From Taenia hydatigena (taxonomy: Eukaryota > Platyhelminthes > Cestoda > Cyclophyllidea > Taeniidae), in NCBI GenBank assembly GCA_036345935.2, contig JADWOT020000004.1, positions 376,102 through 440,101 on the forward strand: a stretch of DNA of 64,000 nt, written 5' to 3'. Positions 9,611 through 23,399 of the stretch are shown one piece after another. The translations under genes and the position numbers were made by a program. Below the pieces are notes generated by a model, which had not been told where the DNA came from, did no database searches, and saw only the letters and a program-made list of their open reading frames with translations. The first letter of the stretch is position 1. Each line of letters starts with the position of its first letter.

Positions 9611-12600
9611 GTGTGTAGCTTTTGATTCCACGTAAAGGCTTGTCTTCTCTGCGACAAGTGCAGCAAAGCCTCACACCTCAATTTCCAGCTCAATCACAGT
9701 CTTTGTTTACTCTACGATGGCGGGAGGAACACCTGAGGTCGTGGCAGTTGTCCAAGCAAATTTTTAAAAACCCAAAAATGTGTCAAAACATGCACTTGGC
9801 AACGCTTTGGTGTCCCCATGCGCACCACTCAGGTTATGTGAGCATTCCGGGTTTATGAAAATCAAGGTGAGGTCAGCAGTTGTTCACTCTCTTGAGCACT
9901 TTCTTGCGAAGGCACGCAGGTAAATGAGCACTGTGCATTGCATTAGAGGTCAACGCTTTCATCCACCGATGGTCCCATCAACGTGTTGATGCAGGTCCAG
10001 TAGTCAATGCAATGTCCTATTAGGTCGGAATGCTTTCAACTGCACGCTCATTGGCGTGAGCACTTTAGCATCCGTGGTTTGTACTTCTAAGATGGGCGTC
10101 GAGTTAGAAGGCGATGGCTGTGGTCTGCCATCGTGGACAACTGAACGAAGCCTTCAGCCCTTTTCCACTGGTATTTGGCATTGACTCGCCCCATTTAGAG
10201 ACCCCTCATCACTTAACCATGGGCTAGTCCAACATGGATTGAAGCGTCTAAGATTTGGGGTGGATTCCAGTGCAAGCACAAATTAAAGAATAGGTGGTCT
10301 GTAATTTGTGGGTGCGTGCATAGATCCTTGCACGAGGAACTGCAGTAAGTAGTGCACAGTGGGGGACAGCTGGATTGGTGTAGAGAGTGTCGGTAGCAAT
10401 GGTAGCACTAGTAGGTTTAACCAACAGCGGTTGTTGGCATCAGTGTTAGCGTGCAAAGGGAAAGACGCCTAGAAGGCCGCAAAGACCGGCATAACTCACA
10501 CGCGTTACGTCGCATTGCTAGCAAGGCCATCTGGAAGATCTAGAAGCACAAAGGAAAGAGGGAGGAGAAAATCGCGTTACTAAGTACTGGGCTACAATCA
10601 TCCCATTCGCCATTGCATCCATGAAGACCAACTTGTGGCAAGCGAGAAAGGCGCTCGCCACCAGAAGGTGTAAGAACAACACTCTACATAGCCTTACATG
10701 AATAATTGGCTAAGATTTTTGTTGGCACAGCCACGGTGACTTAGCATTGGAGCCAGTGGCGTCGTGGGCAGTGCATCAGACCAACCGAAGCATACAAAGG
10801 AGACTTGATTGCTCTACTAGCAATGGACCAGAAATAAGAGCCGTGGAGCACCATTGTAAGTAACGAGAAATATCCCATCTCGCACAACAAAAGACTCGAA
10901 TTCGATAAAAATGAGTTCTCACAAGCTGCCTAATATAGACAGCGCAGTGACAAAATTCAAACAACACAGTGCGAGCTAAATCTTTTAGGGCGATCTTGCA
11001 CTTCTTACGGCCTTCCGGGTCTTATCCATTATCCTGGTGGCATGACTTCGTGTTCTTGGTAATTCCTTCGACGCCCCATCATTTCACCTATTCAGTCCTT
11101 GTGAAGGTACGGCAGTAGTTGTGAGCCTCCAAAGACTGCGGAATAGACTTTCGTCCCCCACACTTGTGTCAGTGGCAATCAAACACACTGCTCACTTTCT
11201 GAATTCGAGGGAGGACGCTGCGGAGTAGGACATACTCATATTGTCCATGGCACACTTAAGCCATGCCACCTGACAGACATAGTGCTGCAGCCTTTCGTGT
11301 AGGCATACACAACGCAAGATTCAGCGTACTACGCAGCCTGGATGCTGGAAAAGAAGACGCTATAAAATTCACGCCTACGTTTGTCATGTTAATTTTGGCA
11401 CACCACCCCTAAGGAACAGCCATCTTCGCGTGATCAGCCCTTTCCCATCCTCAATCTCTCCAACAGACAAAGTTGTACCACCTCAGTCATTGGCGAGATG
11501 GGACCAAGGCCGCAAACGTTAGCGATGATGCGTGATAAGCCCTTACTAGTGTGCTCCCTACAAAATGCGACGACTTTTGATAGTCTCAGAGTAATGTGAG
11601 AGGAAGAGGAGTTCTTTGAACCCATGTTCATGTTTCATCTCATACGAGTACCTCAAAGTGCGTGGAAGAACTCAGTGGTTGTGGCAAAGTTTAACAAACT
11701 AATGAACACTGCGAGTAAGGAAAGGAACTGATATGAATACCAAGTTGCTTGGTTGTTATAAAGGCAGGAGGACTTTGTCGTGACAGCCGATTCACCTGCC
11801 CACAATAGCGCATCGGTGTGGGATGGGAGGTAAAACTTGGCGGTCCTACCATACCTTTCCTTGCAGGGGTGTAATCAGCGCTTCAGGAGAGGTAAAAGTT
11901 GATTCCTGTGAGATGTGGGTGCAGTTTGTTGACACAGCTTAGAGTGTCAAGATCCTGCATTCATCATACTTCTTCTGTCGTGCTTGCTAAGTATGCCTTA
12001 AGCCCATGATTTTTACTTGGATTCAAGTTACGACACGTTGAAGCGACATCGAGAGGCCCGTTTCGTCGGTACTCATTCTTGAGGAGGCATGACTCGTCAA
12101 ACTTTACTTCATATCATTGCAACTACTCATTGATATGTTTGTGCACACCGACTTTAATGCCTAGCGTTTTACAAGTTAGAGACAGGATAAGAGAGATTAT
12201 CAAGAACAGGATTATGGGTTTAAAGGCAAAACCTCTGTGGCAAATTACTCAAGAGCAGTGGTCGGTTTGTGGCCGCTGCAGCCGCAGGTCCCAACTGATG
12301 AGCGCACGGGTGGAAGATCATGGGTAGGTGAAGGAAAAACTGCATAACATTCAGAGAAGGAAAAGGATTCGAGAGAAAGTGGATGGATTCAGTTTGAAGA
12401 AAGCTCGAGTGGGTAATTGCTGGTGCCTCCTCAGTGTCCCACATACCACTGAAAAAGACGTTTTTCAACCACACTCCCGCAAATCAAGTACTTCGGTTTC
12501 TTCAACCTTTTGCATTGCTGCGCTGATTTGACGAATAAAATCACCGATCACCTGATGGAATATCATCTCCACTTCTGCAATTCCGCATAACTCATGGCAA

Positions 12601-13020
12601 AATCAGTGCAAACATAGAGTCTACGTCATGAAGGTGGCGTGCTTTGCATTTGACAACTTCATTAATTTGTCAGTCGGTGCAATTTTTGCCATGACTTGAG
12701 TCGCAACGCCAAACTGAGGCGAAAGGCGGACAAAACACGTAGCCTTGATGCTGATGCATGCCACAACTCAGTGACCACTTCATGTAGCACACATCCGCCA
12801 CTTCTTGCCAATGAGAGCATTTAATGACCCTTGTGGCACTTCTAGAACAAACACGCCGATCGTTGTTACCAGTCCGCATTACTTCTTTCATTCAACCGGA
12901 TATGAGGACCCCTGTCTCCACGTAGTGCTCCCTGTCTCTAAGCACGCAATCGGTAGTTCATCCAAGCTATCTCAGGTGACTAGCAAGGCAAATTCGAGGT
13001 TCGCACACTTCCTCCACTGA
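9611..13020. other. No gene; two small repeat fragments
   Basis: I find no convincing exon here. Two repeat scraps can be placed. 10225-10330 matches inverted repeat arm A (GCACAA..AGGTGGTCTGTAATTTG). 10745-10900 matches about 20710-20890 (GTGGGCAGTGCATCAGACCA). ORFs of 60-84 codons at 9622-9858 and 12079-12531 have no motif or matched splice pair. Confidence 0.4.
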
Positions 13021-15735
13021 TTCCTCTGCTAGTTGTTTCATTCAAGCCGAAGTGGACATTCGCTTTGTCTGCTTTTGCCACCTGGTTAAGTGCCTGCCTG
13101 TTGCACTGCCTGCTCTCCAAGGTCCATCGTTTCAGCAGAATGGAAGTAAATGTGATCCGGCAGCAAACCAGAAGCCAACGTCAAGTGACTGCACCGCAGT
13201 CATCATTTCGAAGAGGAGATGCACAAATGAAACCTGCATTATTAGGCGAAGAAATTCCGAATAACTGTGTACACAGAAGTTGCCATGCACTAACAGTTGG
13301 GGTATAAGGCGAGGCACAGTTTCGAGTAGGTGAAGCACAGAAAGCACTTGCTAATGAGGAGTGGAAGAGTTAGGTAAGGAAGGGAGTGAGTTGGTGTAAA
13401 ACCGCTTTCGCAGGCAGAAAACTGCCTCTAACTCCATCTGTTGCATCGGTGAGCTGTCGATGTGGGTGAGACAATCACGACAGCCCATCACGTGGCATCA
13501 CGCGTGAGGTGAGTGGGCGGGGGCGAGACGTCTCCACTAGTCAGCGTTGAGGTCACCTCTAGTCAGTGGGCATTTACTGTCTGGGCCACAAAATACACCA
13601 CCTTTCTAACAGCGCCTTAGACAAAGCAACCACCTATCGCTATGACCTCCAGGTGCTCCACTTCACTGGCATAGTTCTCCTCGTGGTATTCGGCCTCAAA
13701 GCCTTGATAAATATGGTGAGTTATACCTCGACTCCCGTTGACTGAACACTTCAGAACGCCATCCCATAGTGCACAAGTGAGCACCACCACGTCACTACAT
13801 TATTGGGTGGGGACAATCCCATGTTTGTTCAGTCCGCACTGTCAAACGCTCTTGGCCTCCGTGTTGCATTCCTTGTCACCGACGTGAATTTAATTTTCTC
13901 CAGCTCTCCCGCATTCGCTTCTCCACTTCTTGAAGTCTTGCTATATGAAATCTTATTTCAATTTAGTGCACGCGAATTCAGGAGGGCACACTGCTGAATA
14001 TGCATTGGCAAGCCCTCTGTCGGTGATGCAGGCCCATCTGTTGCATTGCGCGGGAGCGGGATTTGTGGGACCTACGGAATGTTGGGGGGATGGTCCCAAA
14101 AGAGGCAACCCCTAGAAATGCAAGTCTGGAGTAGTGTAATCTAAGCAAATTCCCACTTCGCCTGCTAGCCTGTGAGGCTAACCGTACCAGGCTTCAATGC
14201 AAACAATCCACCACGCAGCAGTTCAGAAGGAGCAATCTTGCTGACTTTCTTGTCCTTGCTTATGCCCAACAATGCTTTAATGGAATTCCGCTAAAGGTTT
14301 TAGCAGGACTTGATCGTTTCCATCGCGATTTGTTTGTTGGCACAATAAATGCGTCGTCCTTAGGCTTGCATCATTGTTTAACCATCGCGATGCATTCAAG
14401 AGATACATTTGAACGTAATAACCAAATATTTGCAACAAACAATGCTGCCTTTAAATTAATGCAACGTGCTTCTTTGGTGTATTTTACTGTTCCATGATCC
14501 CATATCGGCGGCCGTCTGCGCCCTCTCAATATCTGTTATATGCGATCACTACGATGGTGTGTGCTCTAAATAAGTCGCGTGTGAATTGCCAATGTTAGCG
14601 CCAGCTTTCAGCCTCTATTTCGTGCAATGACACTTGGACTAGAGGTGTGCTGCAAGCAAGAGGATGGTTTATGCGGATGATCGCGACTTCTTAGGTACCT
14701 AACCTAAAAAAAGCTGGCAGCGAAGCAGCGTCAAGGCATATTTTCAAAGCATATGTTATGATATTGATGTGATTCATTGAATGAGAGACTTGAATCTGAG
14801 GGAGTGCAATTAAGTCTCAAATGTAAATGTTCACTAAATTACCAGATTCACAATAAGGTGGAAATGGACGCAAGTGCATTTGATGGACTAGACGTTGCTT
14901 CCATTTCTACTGCTGCATCCTCACGAGCTTTGGCAATAAACAGCAATCTGAGTGGCATGTTGAATGAAAAAGCGCCTTTTTACCAAACATCTCATTTCTT
15001 CATTTTTCTACCACCAATAGTCCTTCACATCCCTACTGGATAGATTTGAGTAAAAGAGCCACCGTAATGGTGATTTGTTGTGAATTTGCAGCTAATGCAG
15101 CAACCAAACTGAACTGGATAGGCTGATTCACTCGTTGAGATTTTATAATCGCACAATTTTAATGATGGGCGAGTGATAATTGGTCTGTGCAAAGCTGTGA
15201 GGACGTCTGTAATTGCAGCAGACATTTTGCTTGAGCTTTAGAAGTATCTAAATGATGGCAGTCAGCCGACCATGGTTGGGAGAGTAGAGCACTCCAGTAC
15301 TTCTACCGTTTGACGCACAACAAGCGCAAATGCACTTTGGGCACACTAATTCTTGCTTCATGGACAAGACCAAGTAGTTCATGTAAGCAGGCCGAGAACG
15401 CCGAGGCAGTCGGCCGTCGGGTGCGTGACCAGTCACTGCAGTCCCCTTTTTCGCTTACATGCTTGCTTTGGTGATAAACATCATAGGCTTCGAGTTCTGC
15501 GCCTTTTGATCGTTAGATTGAGAGCTCGAGAGGATGCTGATCAAGCACACAAATCTGCTCTAAATAAGCAACTCACTATCTCAATCCCTTTCATTGGGTG
15601 CGAGAGCTTAGGATGCAAGTAAGGGCGACTGAGGCTTTTGCCATCAATCTCACTGACTGTCTCAGGATCTATGACAGTCTTTGATCTTTCACAAGTCGCA
15701 CGAAAATATCACAGGTTACTGCATTAAGGCAAGAA
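13021..15735. repeat. Direct duplication B, copy 1
   Basis: Collinear with 25053-27920 over its whole length; I estimate roughly 85-90 percent identity by eye, with scattered indels. Left edge: ATTCAAGCCGAAGTGGACAT. Right edge: CAGTCTTTGATCTTTCACAAG. No terminal repeats or transposition genes are visible. It looks like a segmental duplication rather than a classical element. The second copy carries an insertion of about 180 bases near 27220-27400. Confidence 0.8.
13130..13800 (-). pseudogene. Family Y coding relic, copy 1
   Basis: From about 13790 the minus strand carries an open stretch containing VVVLTCALWDGVLKCSVNG, then HIYQGFEAEYHEENYASEVE and HLEVIAIGGCFV, ending at a stop. Beyond the stop the frame goes on as RKVVYFVAQTVNAH. 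The third copy at 22.2-22.7 kb reads HLEVMAICGGFVQELGRKLI then YLVARATNAH, so the ancestral sequence was coding through this point. Further on, WAVVIVSP.STAH is shared by all three copies. The stops and frameshifts make this a pseudogene. I do not recognise the protein; the Cys spacing and alternating hydrophobics hint at a beta-sandwich, no more. Confidence 0.45.
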
Positions 15736-16302
15736 ATTACAAAGTCAGCAGCTTTTGTAATCTTTGAAGGGTGGAAGATCCATCTTTGTGCAATATTGTC
15801 AGAATAATAGACTTGAGGCAATGCAGGTAGAATTCTGGTGTTCTGAAGTGACATTCTTCAGTGACACTGAGAAACTCTCATCTGATCCATTGCAGTCCAC
15901 TTGGCACTCGCATGAGTAAAAGCATCATAAGTGTGCTTGTAACTTTTAACTTTCCCACTTTACTTTACTTCTCTAAGATGGTTTGTTTATCATTTATCAT
16001 TATTGTTACCCCTTTATTTGCACTGCAAAAGAAATTCTGTCAATGCTCAACGTACAGCACTTTTCAAATGTGTAAATACAAAGCACCCATCGCAAACTTT
16101 AAATAAATAATCTTCAAAACAACGTGTTTCGTGCTCTACCAACAAGCGGGCTCTCCCTTTTTTAGCAGGAAACAGAAGCGAGAGTTTTAGTGCTTTGTAA
16201 ATCCATGGAGCCAGAAATCACAAAGCAATCATCTGGCCCTCTCAATGACTTTGACACAAATGTGGTGAATTGTTTGGTTAAGAGTTACCGGATAGCCCCT
16301 TT

Positions 16303-16321
16303 CTCCTCCTCCTCCTCCTCG
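16303..16321. repeat. (CCT)n microsatellite
   Basis: Six tandem TCC/CCT units in intergenic DNA. Confidence 0.9.
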
Positions 16322-18705
16322 ATTGTCTTCTTGTAGCATGTGAAGAATGATTGGCAAAACATTGAACCGCATACCACACCTTGCTCCGGCCCTCAAAAAT
16401 TTTACTTGTTGTTTTAATTGTATGTCTATCGTATTATTCTTGACCAGATTTGCAAATTATGTATGTTGCTCCTTTGCATACCCTACAGCCGACAGTGCCT
16501 TCATATCGCTTCAAGTAAGGCACAGTGAGGCGTCTTCTCCAGGAGTGATGAAATAGCGATGACTGGAACGAGCAGCTGATGGTGTGATTCTATTTGCACC
16601 GTGACACACTTGTTGGAAGTTTATTTAAGCCAATCACGTGTGCTCGATTACGGCCCACATCTCTCTTGTTCGGCAGCAATGTCTCACCTGTCACTCACGT
16701 GAGTAGAATCATTGGGAAAGATGTTGTGTGAAAGTTGGCGGATAATTTATATTGAATGCTCACTTGGCATGCATTGGCCTCGTCTTATTCGGTTAATCTA
16801 CCAGCACCACACCGGCGGTTGTAATGAGTGGTCTGTGGTGACCGATTTACTTGCCTAAGCATAACGAACTTAAGAAGCGCTTGAAAACCTTCCTACACTC
16901 TGGTCAATGCAATTATGGTGTTCTCTTTTGAAGTGTGATGCTATTGCGACGTGTCAGAATCATTTTGAGGTGTATGACATTGTTAAAATTAGGTAATTTT
17001 CCACCACACGCTCGCATGCATGAGTCCCTCAGCATCCACGACTTGATCATTGCATGTGGTGTTGACTGATTCATCAGTTGGCAATTCATTGGCTCCGAAT
17101 TTGCACTTATAGTGATCTACGGATTACTGCTGCTAAACATACGTCTTCAGGCTCCATGCCGGAGTCCACTGACAAATAAGACCAGCAGGTCATTAAAAAA
17201 TGCGTTCTTACTGCTCTTAAGACCATTGCAACCCTAATTTTCCCCACTTGCCTCATTTTTTCAACGTGCATACTTGACTCTTGTCCCCACTGTCGCTAGA
17301 TGCTAACGGCTACTTGGATGCCTGTGGATCATGCAACCAGAGCTGTTTTGAGCAAGATCTCTTCATTCTACCCATTAAAACACTGCGTCATACCAATCGT
17401 AAACCAAAGAGGCCATTCATGTTCTAGTAATGCGCAGGAGTCACATCAGACCATTTTGCTTTAAAAATAGTCATAAAGTGGGGTAGGCAATGGGGTGGCA
17501 GCAAAGAACTGCAACAGTGATTACAAATAGTTTATCCTTTGCCCATGCAAAGGAGCAAGCGGTTCTCTCATTATTCATTTCAGTTCAAATGACAACGTTG
17601 GGCGAATTTTGCTAAGGGCTTACAGAATTGCAAGTGAAGGTGGCTTGCAGTTGCATGGAACCGCCCCGAGCATTTCTGCTGGTGGCAAAATGCGAAGGAG
17701 TTCACCTGCTTTTACAAGTTATTTTGATAATTTGCGCATAGCCAATGACTTGGATAGTTCGGGTCGACAGTCACTTTATGACAAACTTGCCAACAACTAC
17801 TGCATACTTCTAGTCAGACTAATTTTCTTGCACCAGCAGGAAACTAATGGCCTTGTTTAAAAAAGGAACCACAACAACTTCTCTCATCGTGTAAATCACA
17901 CAAAGCATCTTTAGTGGTTAGCCAAAATTTGGTCAATTACCTCGTCTGGAAGTCTGGAAGCACTGCTCTGTCGAGAAGGAGCACCTTTTCAAGTCATTGT
18001 CTCGTTGCTCCCTTTTAAAGCGCCTTTTGATGTGACTGGGCACCGAGACAAGTTGTCGGGTGAAAAGAAGGAAAAAACAAAACCACCTCGCTCCCTTTGT
18101 GCCTGCCAATTAGTAGTTGACTCAGGCATTCAAAAGGTGGTCTTGCCGGAGGATTTGAGAGTCGAGCATAGGCACTCTCATCCTAGTTGTGGTATATATC
18201 CTTCAAAATGAACGGCTTCGCTGTGGCGGTGGAAATCCCACTTTAGAAGTACCGAATGGCAATAAATAACAACACGCTTTTTTAAGAAGTCTTTTCTGTA
18301 AAAGGTGGGCAAAATCAGAGCCAGCTGGATGAGTGGGATGGAATTAGAATTAAAGTTTCAGTTGTGAATAGGAATTTTGTATTTTATGAAGGACTTTTAA
18401 AGTTGCAAACTCTCTTGCGTGTTCAATTTGAAGCATTTCGATTGGGCCATAAAAGCGTTTGGCCTTTAACGTGAATTTACATTCTTGCGACAATTTTAAC
18501 GACCGATTCTCGCCACCCTTGTGGCTATATTCTGGGTTAGGGTAGGGTCAGACGGTGCAACTCAGAGGAGAACATGCGAAGCAGAGGCGAAGGCAACGAA
18601 AGTGAGGTGGAAGGGTAACGTACGGATGTCTGCGACGCGCACCCTAGGCGCGATGAAAGAAGTGCAGGTGCCTACGGTTTGCGCGCGTCTGATGTGTGTG
18701 GTTGT

Positions 18706-18733
18706 TGTGTGTGTGTGTGTGTGTGTGTGTGTG
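18706..18733. repeat. (GT)n microsatellite
   Basis: About 13 GT units. The ORFs that cross it on both strands owe their length to the repeat. Confidence 0.95.
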
Positions 18734-21252
18734 GCGGTGCTGTCGAATGGATAGGCTTTCTGCGATGACGCATTTAAAAGCGCATCCTTCGTTGGCTTGG
18801 CCATCTCAATCTCCCCAGTGGCTGATGATGTTGATTGTATTACCAAAAATCATCATCATTTCGATCATTAAAGCTTGAAGACTTGCAATGGACGTCTTTA
18901 TGGGTGGAGGTTCAATGCCAGACGGGAGAAGTGTTAGCGTTGCTTAGCATTTGTAGCACAATTCATCAGGGTAATTAAAGCGATGCCTCGAAAGAGATCT
19001 GCCACTTTTACGGACCCAAGCGTACATCCTAGCTACCAAAAGAGGCAACAGAACGAACGACTCCTGGGACAGTGAGGCCAACCAACGAGGGTCTTATCCA
19101 ACCATAGTAAACAGCGCTTGTTTGAATAGAAGTGCAAAGTGTTTTTAAATTCCCCGATTTGTATTGACGTCTTTTGATTGGACGCATAATTCCGTGAGCT
19201 CAGGAAATCATGCTGTCGCATACATGTGACGCTAAAAATGTGCAGCAAAGTAGGGGTCCGGCGTTCTTGCTAGGCTGGATAGATAGAACATGTGCTTTAG
19301 GCGGTCAGTTTCCACAAAAGTGCGCCTTCAGAGCATTACTTACCCACCTACCGTTTGCCATCGCTCATTCACTATCTGCTTAATTCACCTCTGTTGCATG
19401 CAAGTCCAAGATTAATTGCATTTAGTCAATGATAAGCATGCTATAAGTAGACCTTTCCGATCCTGAGTCATTGCATTTCATTTCAATTCATTGCAAGTAA
19501 ATTTGCTGCAAGGAGAAATTCCAAGAGCCAACGCTTAACACAAATCCAATCAAGGAAAAACGCTCTACACTGTTAGGTGGTGATAGGATGAACCAGCACA
19601 CAGCCTCAGAAAATTTGCTTTGAAGTGTGACTCACTATGATGAGACTGCCTCTCCATGCAAGGGTTTAAATGCGACAAATTTGCCACGGGTCACACCTAA
19701 ATGTGAGGCATTTTGAAGGTGCCAGACGAAGGCAAATTGAGCGTCAGTTTTGTTACGACTTCAAGATGTAGCTTGTTCTCCTAGGGGGAAAGCCAATCTT
19801 AGCGATCTCTAATTGCCTTTCTGCAGACGCGTGTCTCATTCAAAAGTTTCAAGGAAGGCCTATTTAAGGTGCTTTAATGGGAGATCTGCTGCAAATTTAG
19901 CCACCAGCCGCAGATGTGCAGGTGAATCCACTTGGAGATATAAGCACAGACAATAGTATCGCAAGCGAATGCTTTCATCACTCTCGCGATAAGGCCTACT
20001 AGTTCATCACGTGCCCAAGAACTTTCAATTGGGCACCGTGATGCAAGTAAATAGTGTGCTTGCAGTCAATTATCATCAGTAGCAAAGTATATCTGATAAG
20101 CATTCACCACGCGAATGATGGGGAATTGTTGGTGGTTCGGGAAAGGCAGGGTAAGGTGCCCTAAGCGCGGAGGCAAGGCCCGATGGTTCGGGCATATCGG
20201 CGGCAGACTGTGCTTCTCCAAACTGCTTGCTGATGGTTTTACTCGTTAAGCAGCCGTTGTGGCGTGCATTGGTGAGCTTGGTGATAGTTGGCTCTTTTAA
20301 TAAAACAAAATTAAATCACCGACTGAAGATGGTGATGCGATACATTTGCATGCAGAAAAGCATTCCACCATGCTAGATAAGCTTTAAAATTATTGTCTAC
20401 TCAGACGTTTGAATGAACTAGTGAGGGCGAGACAATGATCATGTGACGACTTCTGCCCCTATGTCTGTCAACGCCGCCGATCTCAAAGGCAAATTAGCGC
20501 CTTAGGTCTGTGGATAAATTTATTTCTACCCTAAAATGAGTATTATGAACAAAAAGTGGGAGGTAGAAGCACAACCTCATCTCAGCCGCTTAATTAGAGT
20601 AGGATGGGGTCGTCCTCTTTTAAACTATGCAGTCTAAAAATGCACAGAGGTGTCTCATGGCAGCTGAAGCATTGACAGAAATTCATGGCGAGTGCAGATC
20701 CCAATACAGCCATCACACCCAGTAGTGTCGTGAGCAGTGCATCAGACAAACCGAAACACACAAAGAAAATTGATTGGTTTGCTGGCGAAGGACAATCCTT
20801 ACTTTGGAGGAGAAATGACTACTTTAGCACATCTGCCTCGCCTTATTCCCCTCACTGTAGCATCGATAGCACCGGCAGATGAGGTGGCGATATGGGACAT
20901 GTCTTCCTTTCAGGTGGGCCCCAAACGTCTGAAAACTAAAGATTTCCATAAGTGATAGTTGCGTTGTCTACCTCTTCGCGTCCAAATGAAATTAAAACAG
21001 CTGCCGACAGCCTTTGTCCTTCATCATGAAAAAAGGGCAAGCGAACACACCTAGGCACAAATAATTTTCGACCTCGAGTTAGAGTGTGGATGCATTTCGG
21101 ATAGCCACATGCAAATAGACTCTACAAAGCCAGTTCATTCAAGCATACAATTTACTTCCGTAAAGAAAACAAAACCAATAAGTAAATAAGGGATTCCTAC
21201 AATTTCTCTCGGGCTGAAAGAAGACGCGAGCTTCGGCTAGTATCACAGATAC

Positions 21253-21437
21253 CTTGGGATAAAGAACACCTCCCACAGAGAGCACTGACTTGCATAAAGG
21301 TCAGGAATGAGGCCAGGAGGGATAGAGGTGAGGTTATAGCTCCGAAGGGCGAGAATGCGCAGGCGACTTTGAAGGCTGCTGCTGCTCTCCGCCAAATTTT
21401 GGGGCAAGACAACTCGTCCGTAGTTATCAAGGGACAC
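21253..21437 (-). CDS. Internal exon, leucine-rich stretch
   Basis: A 185-base minus-strand exon. It is preceded by a textbook acceptor (a T-rich tract ending TTATTCTTCAG) and ends at AAG with donor gtatct. The 61 codons are open and read VSLDNYGRVVLPQNLAESSS then LQSRLRILALRSYNLTSIPP and GLIPDLYASQCSLWEVFFI. The middle has the L..L.L.....L..IP..L spacing of a leucine-rich repeat. It would leave two bases for the next exon (phase 2). No partner exon was found within about 1 kb on either side, so the gene is partial or relict. LRR membership is inferred from spacing alone, and one repeat is weak evidence. Confidence 0.4.
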
Positions 21438-22164
21438 CTGAAGAATAAAATAAATACTATTTCTTTTCTCCCATGGATGAATGGGAAAAGCGGAGTCAAA
21501 GAGAGCTAACAGAACGACTGCACTCAAGCAGCATCCTACGCCTCAGCAGCCATGGCACAAAACACGCTTTATCATAAGGTGTGTAGCAAAGGATTGGGTA
21601 CCTCAAAATCTACGTGTGCTGATGCAGATTCACGTAATTTGCATGTGGGAAGACAAAATTCATGTCGCGAGAGTGATTGGGAAGAGTGTCGGGTGAATGT
21701 CACTCATGCAACATAAATGGCTGCCACTCAAGTGACCACCATTAAACCATGTGAGGACACCATGGGCAGAGGAGAGCAGACATGAAATAACCTCATGTGA
21801 GTAGACATTACGTTTCGCAAAACACCTGCAAAGCCCCAGTTTATGTGCCATAATAATTGCGAACTGTGTAGAGGAAAAGTAGGTAGCATAGTGGTATTAA
21901 AAATATCGCCCCAACAATAACAACGAAAATATGATAAGGGCTGCCATAGTACTTCTTACAGGCGTGACGGAAGGCTGGAAGCATATTGGACGAATTAAAG
22001 TGGGTTAGAAGGCAGTGTGCGGCCCACTAGCATTTCTGCGCACCAAAATGGGGAGTCGCTTACCATTGCAGCCTACATATTGTGAAATATGCATTAAAAG
22101 GAGGAAGAGGCTGTCTCACCGTCTCAGCTCAGTGCAAGGACTCTTAGTCCACTGGTTCATGTGG
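21438..22164. other. No recognisable feature
   Basis: Contains the upstream intron-like side of the exon at 21253-21437, then AT-rich spacer. ORFs of 60-71 codons show no motif. Confidence 0.35.
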
Positions 22165-22680
22165 AGTATGCGTGTTGCAGAGAGCGAGCATCAGTGAGGT
22201 GCTACAGAAGAGCGATCGTGTGTGCTGTTGTGGATGGGGAAATCACGGCAGCCCAACATGTCGCACCATGTGTGAGGCAAGGGAGCAGAGACGAGGTGTT
22301 TCCGCTAGAAATCGTAGGCTCCGTGCACGTAGTCATGGAATGCGCCGAAGCCGCATCTAGTCAGTGAGCATTTGTGGCCCGAGCCACTAAGTAAATCAAC
22401 TTTCTACCTAATTCTTGGACAAAACCGCCACATATGGCCATGACCTCCAGATGTTTCAGTTCAAAGACTCAATTCCCCTCTCGGTTTTACTGCTACACTC
22501 TGTCTTTAGTAGCTTTGGTGAACTACAACTCTTTTTCTGCTGACAGAACACCCACAGCTTCCATCTCACGGTGCACAACCAAGCACAACCCCACCATTTC
22601 ATTATTGCGTGTGGACAATCTTAAGTCGTATCAGTCCGCAATGTAAGTCGTGCCTGTCTTCAGTGGCATCAACGTGACTG
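22165..22680 (-). pseudogene. Family Y coding relic, copy 3 (oldest)
   Basis: A diverged partial copy of the core of duplication B, equivalent to about 13440-13860. It shares TAGTCAGTGAGCATTTGTGG-like and GACCTCCAGATGTTTCA-like blocks on the plus strand. On the minus strand the block LKHLEVMAICGGFVQELGRK, then LIYLVARATNAH, is open here where copy 1 has a stop. Later HGATCWAAVISPSTTAH aligns with WAVVIVSP.STAH of the other copies. Replacements in these blocks are mostly conservative (I/M, V/L, V/I, F/L), which supports a coding origin. Other parts contain several stops. Confidence 0.45.
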
Positions 22681-23399
22681 TAAGTTTCTCCAACTGTCTA
22701 CACTAGTCAATGTAGTCTTTTCACCCTCTCAAATGTGAACTTATTCTTTTCAAATCTTGCTGGAAGAAGGCTCAGTTTAATGTAACCCATGAGAATCCAG
22801 CAGGCGTTTACATCACTTTTGCGGTACGTCTGATAAAAACGCATTCCAACGCATATTTATGTGGGAGTGGACACGAATGTGGCATTGCAGTGTAATTTAA
22901 GCAATTGCCCTTCCCCTCATTCCACATGTCATTCTAATGCCGCCAATTCCTGCGACTTAGTCCTTTCCAAACTCTCAGATTAAAGAAACAATCAAATCAG
23001 GAGGAAGAGATATGCATTGGAAAGGTGGCGCTTTAAGCCTCAGTTCAGGCACCTCCCTCCTTACACTGCCACATCCACCACACCATCAATAGCTCATCTC
23101 ACTAAGAAAAACATTATGTCGGACAACTACCCGACCTCTAGTGCCAGGTGATGTACTGAAGCGCCGGTGGAAGCTGGTTCACTTGGGGTACAGCGATGGC
23201 GGTGAAGACAGGGCAATTAGGCTCAAAAATGAGGTTGGGCACCAGAGGGACCTTGAGGTGTGTCAGTCCAGGTTAGTTATTCAGGCTCGAAGTGCTCTTC
23301 CTAACGCCTTTCCAATATCACCGACTATCAGATCTTTGTACGCATTAGCTGATACGGCTAAACAGAGAATTGAGATGCATGCGCCTATGAAAAGAGACG

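Larger units (their letters stand above)
15736..21252. other. No recognisable gene
   Basis: AT-rich and irregular. ORFs of 60-95 codons (15861-16106, 17609-17860, 18005-18211, 18521-18754, 20685-20882) show no matched splice sites or known motifs. Simple repeats occur at 16303-16321 (CCT) and 18706-18733 (GT). The piece 20710-20890 is paralogous to 10745-10900. I see nothing else. Confidence 0.4.

Noticed and set aside
14777..15043. 88-codon plus-strand ORF repeated at 26925-27164
   Set aside because: It is open in both duplicates, but nearly every base difference changes an amino acid, as expected without selection.
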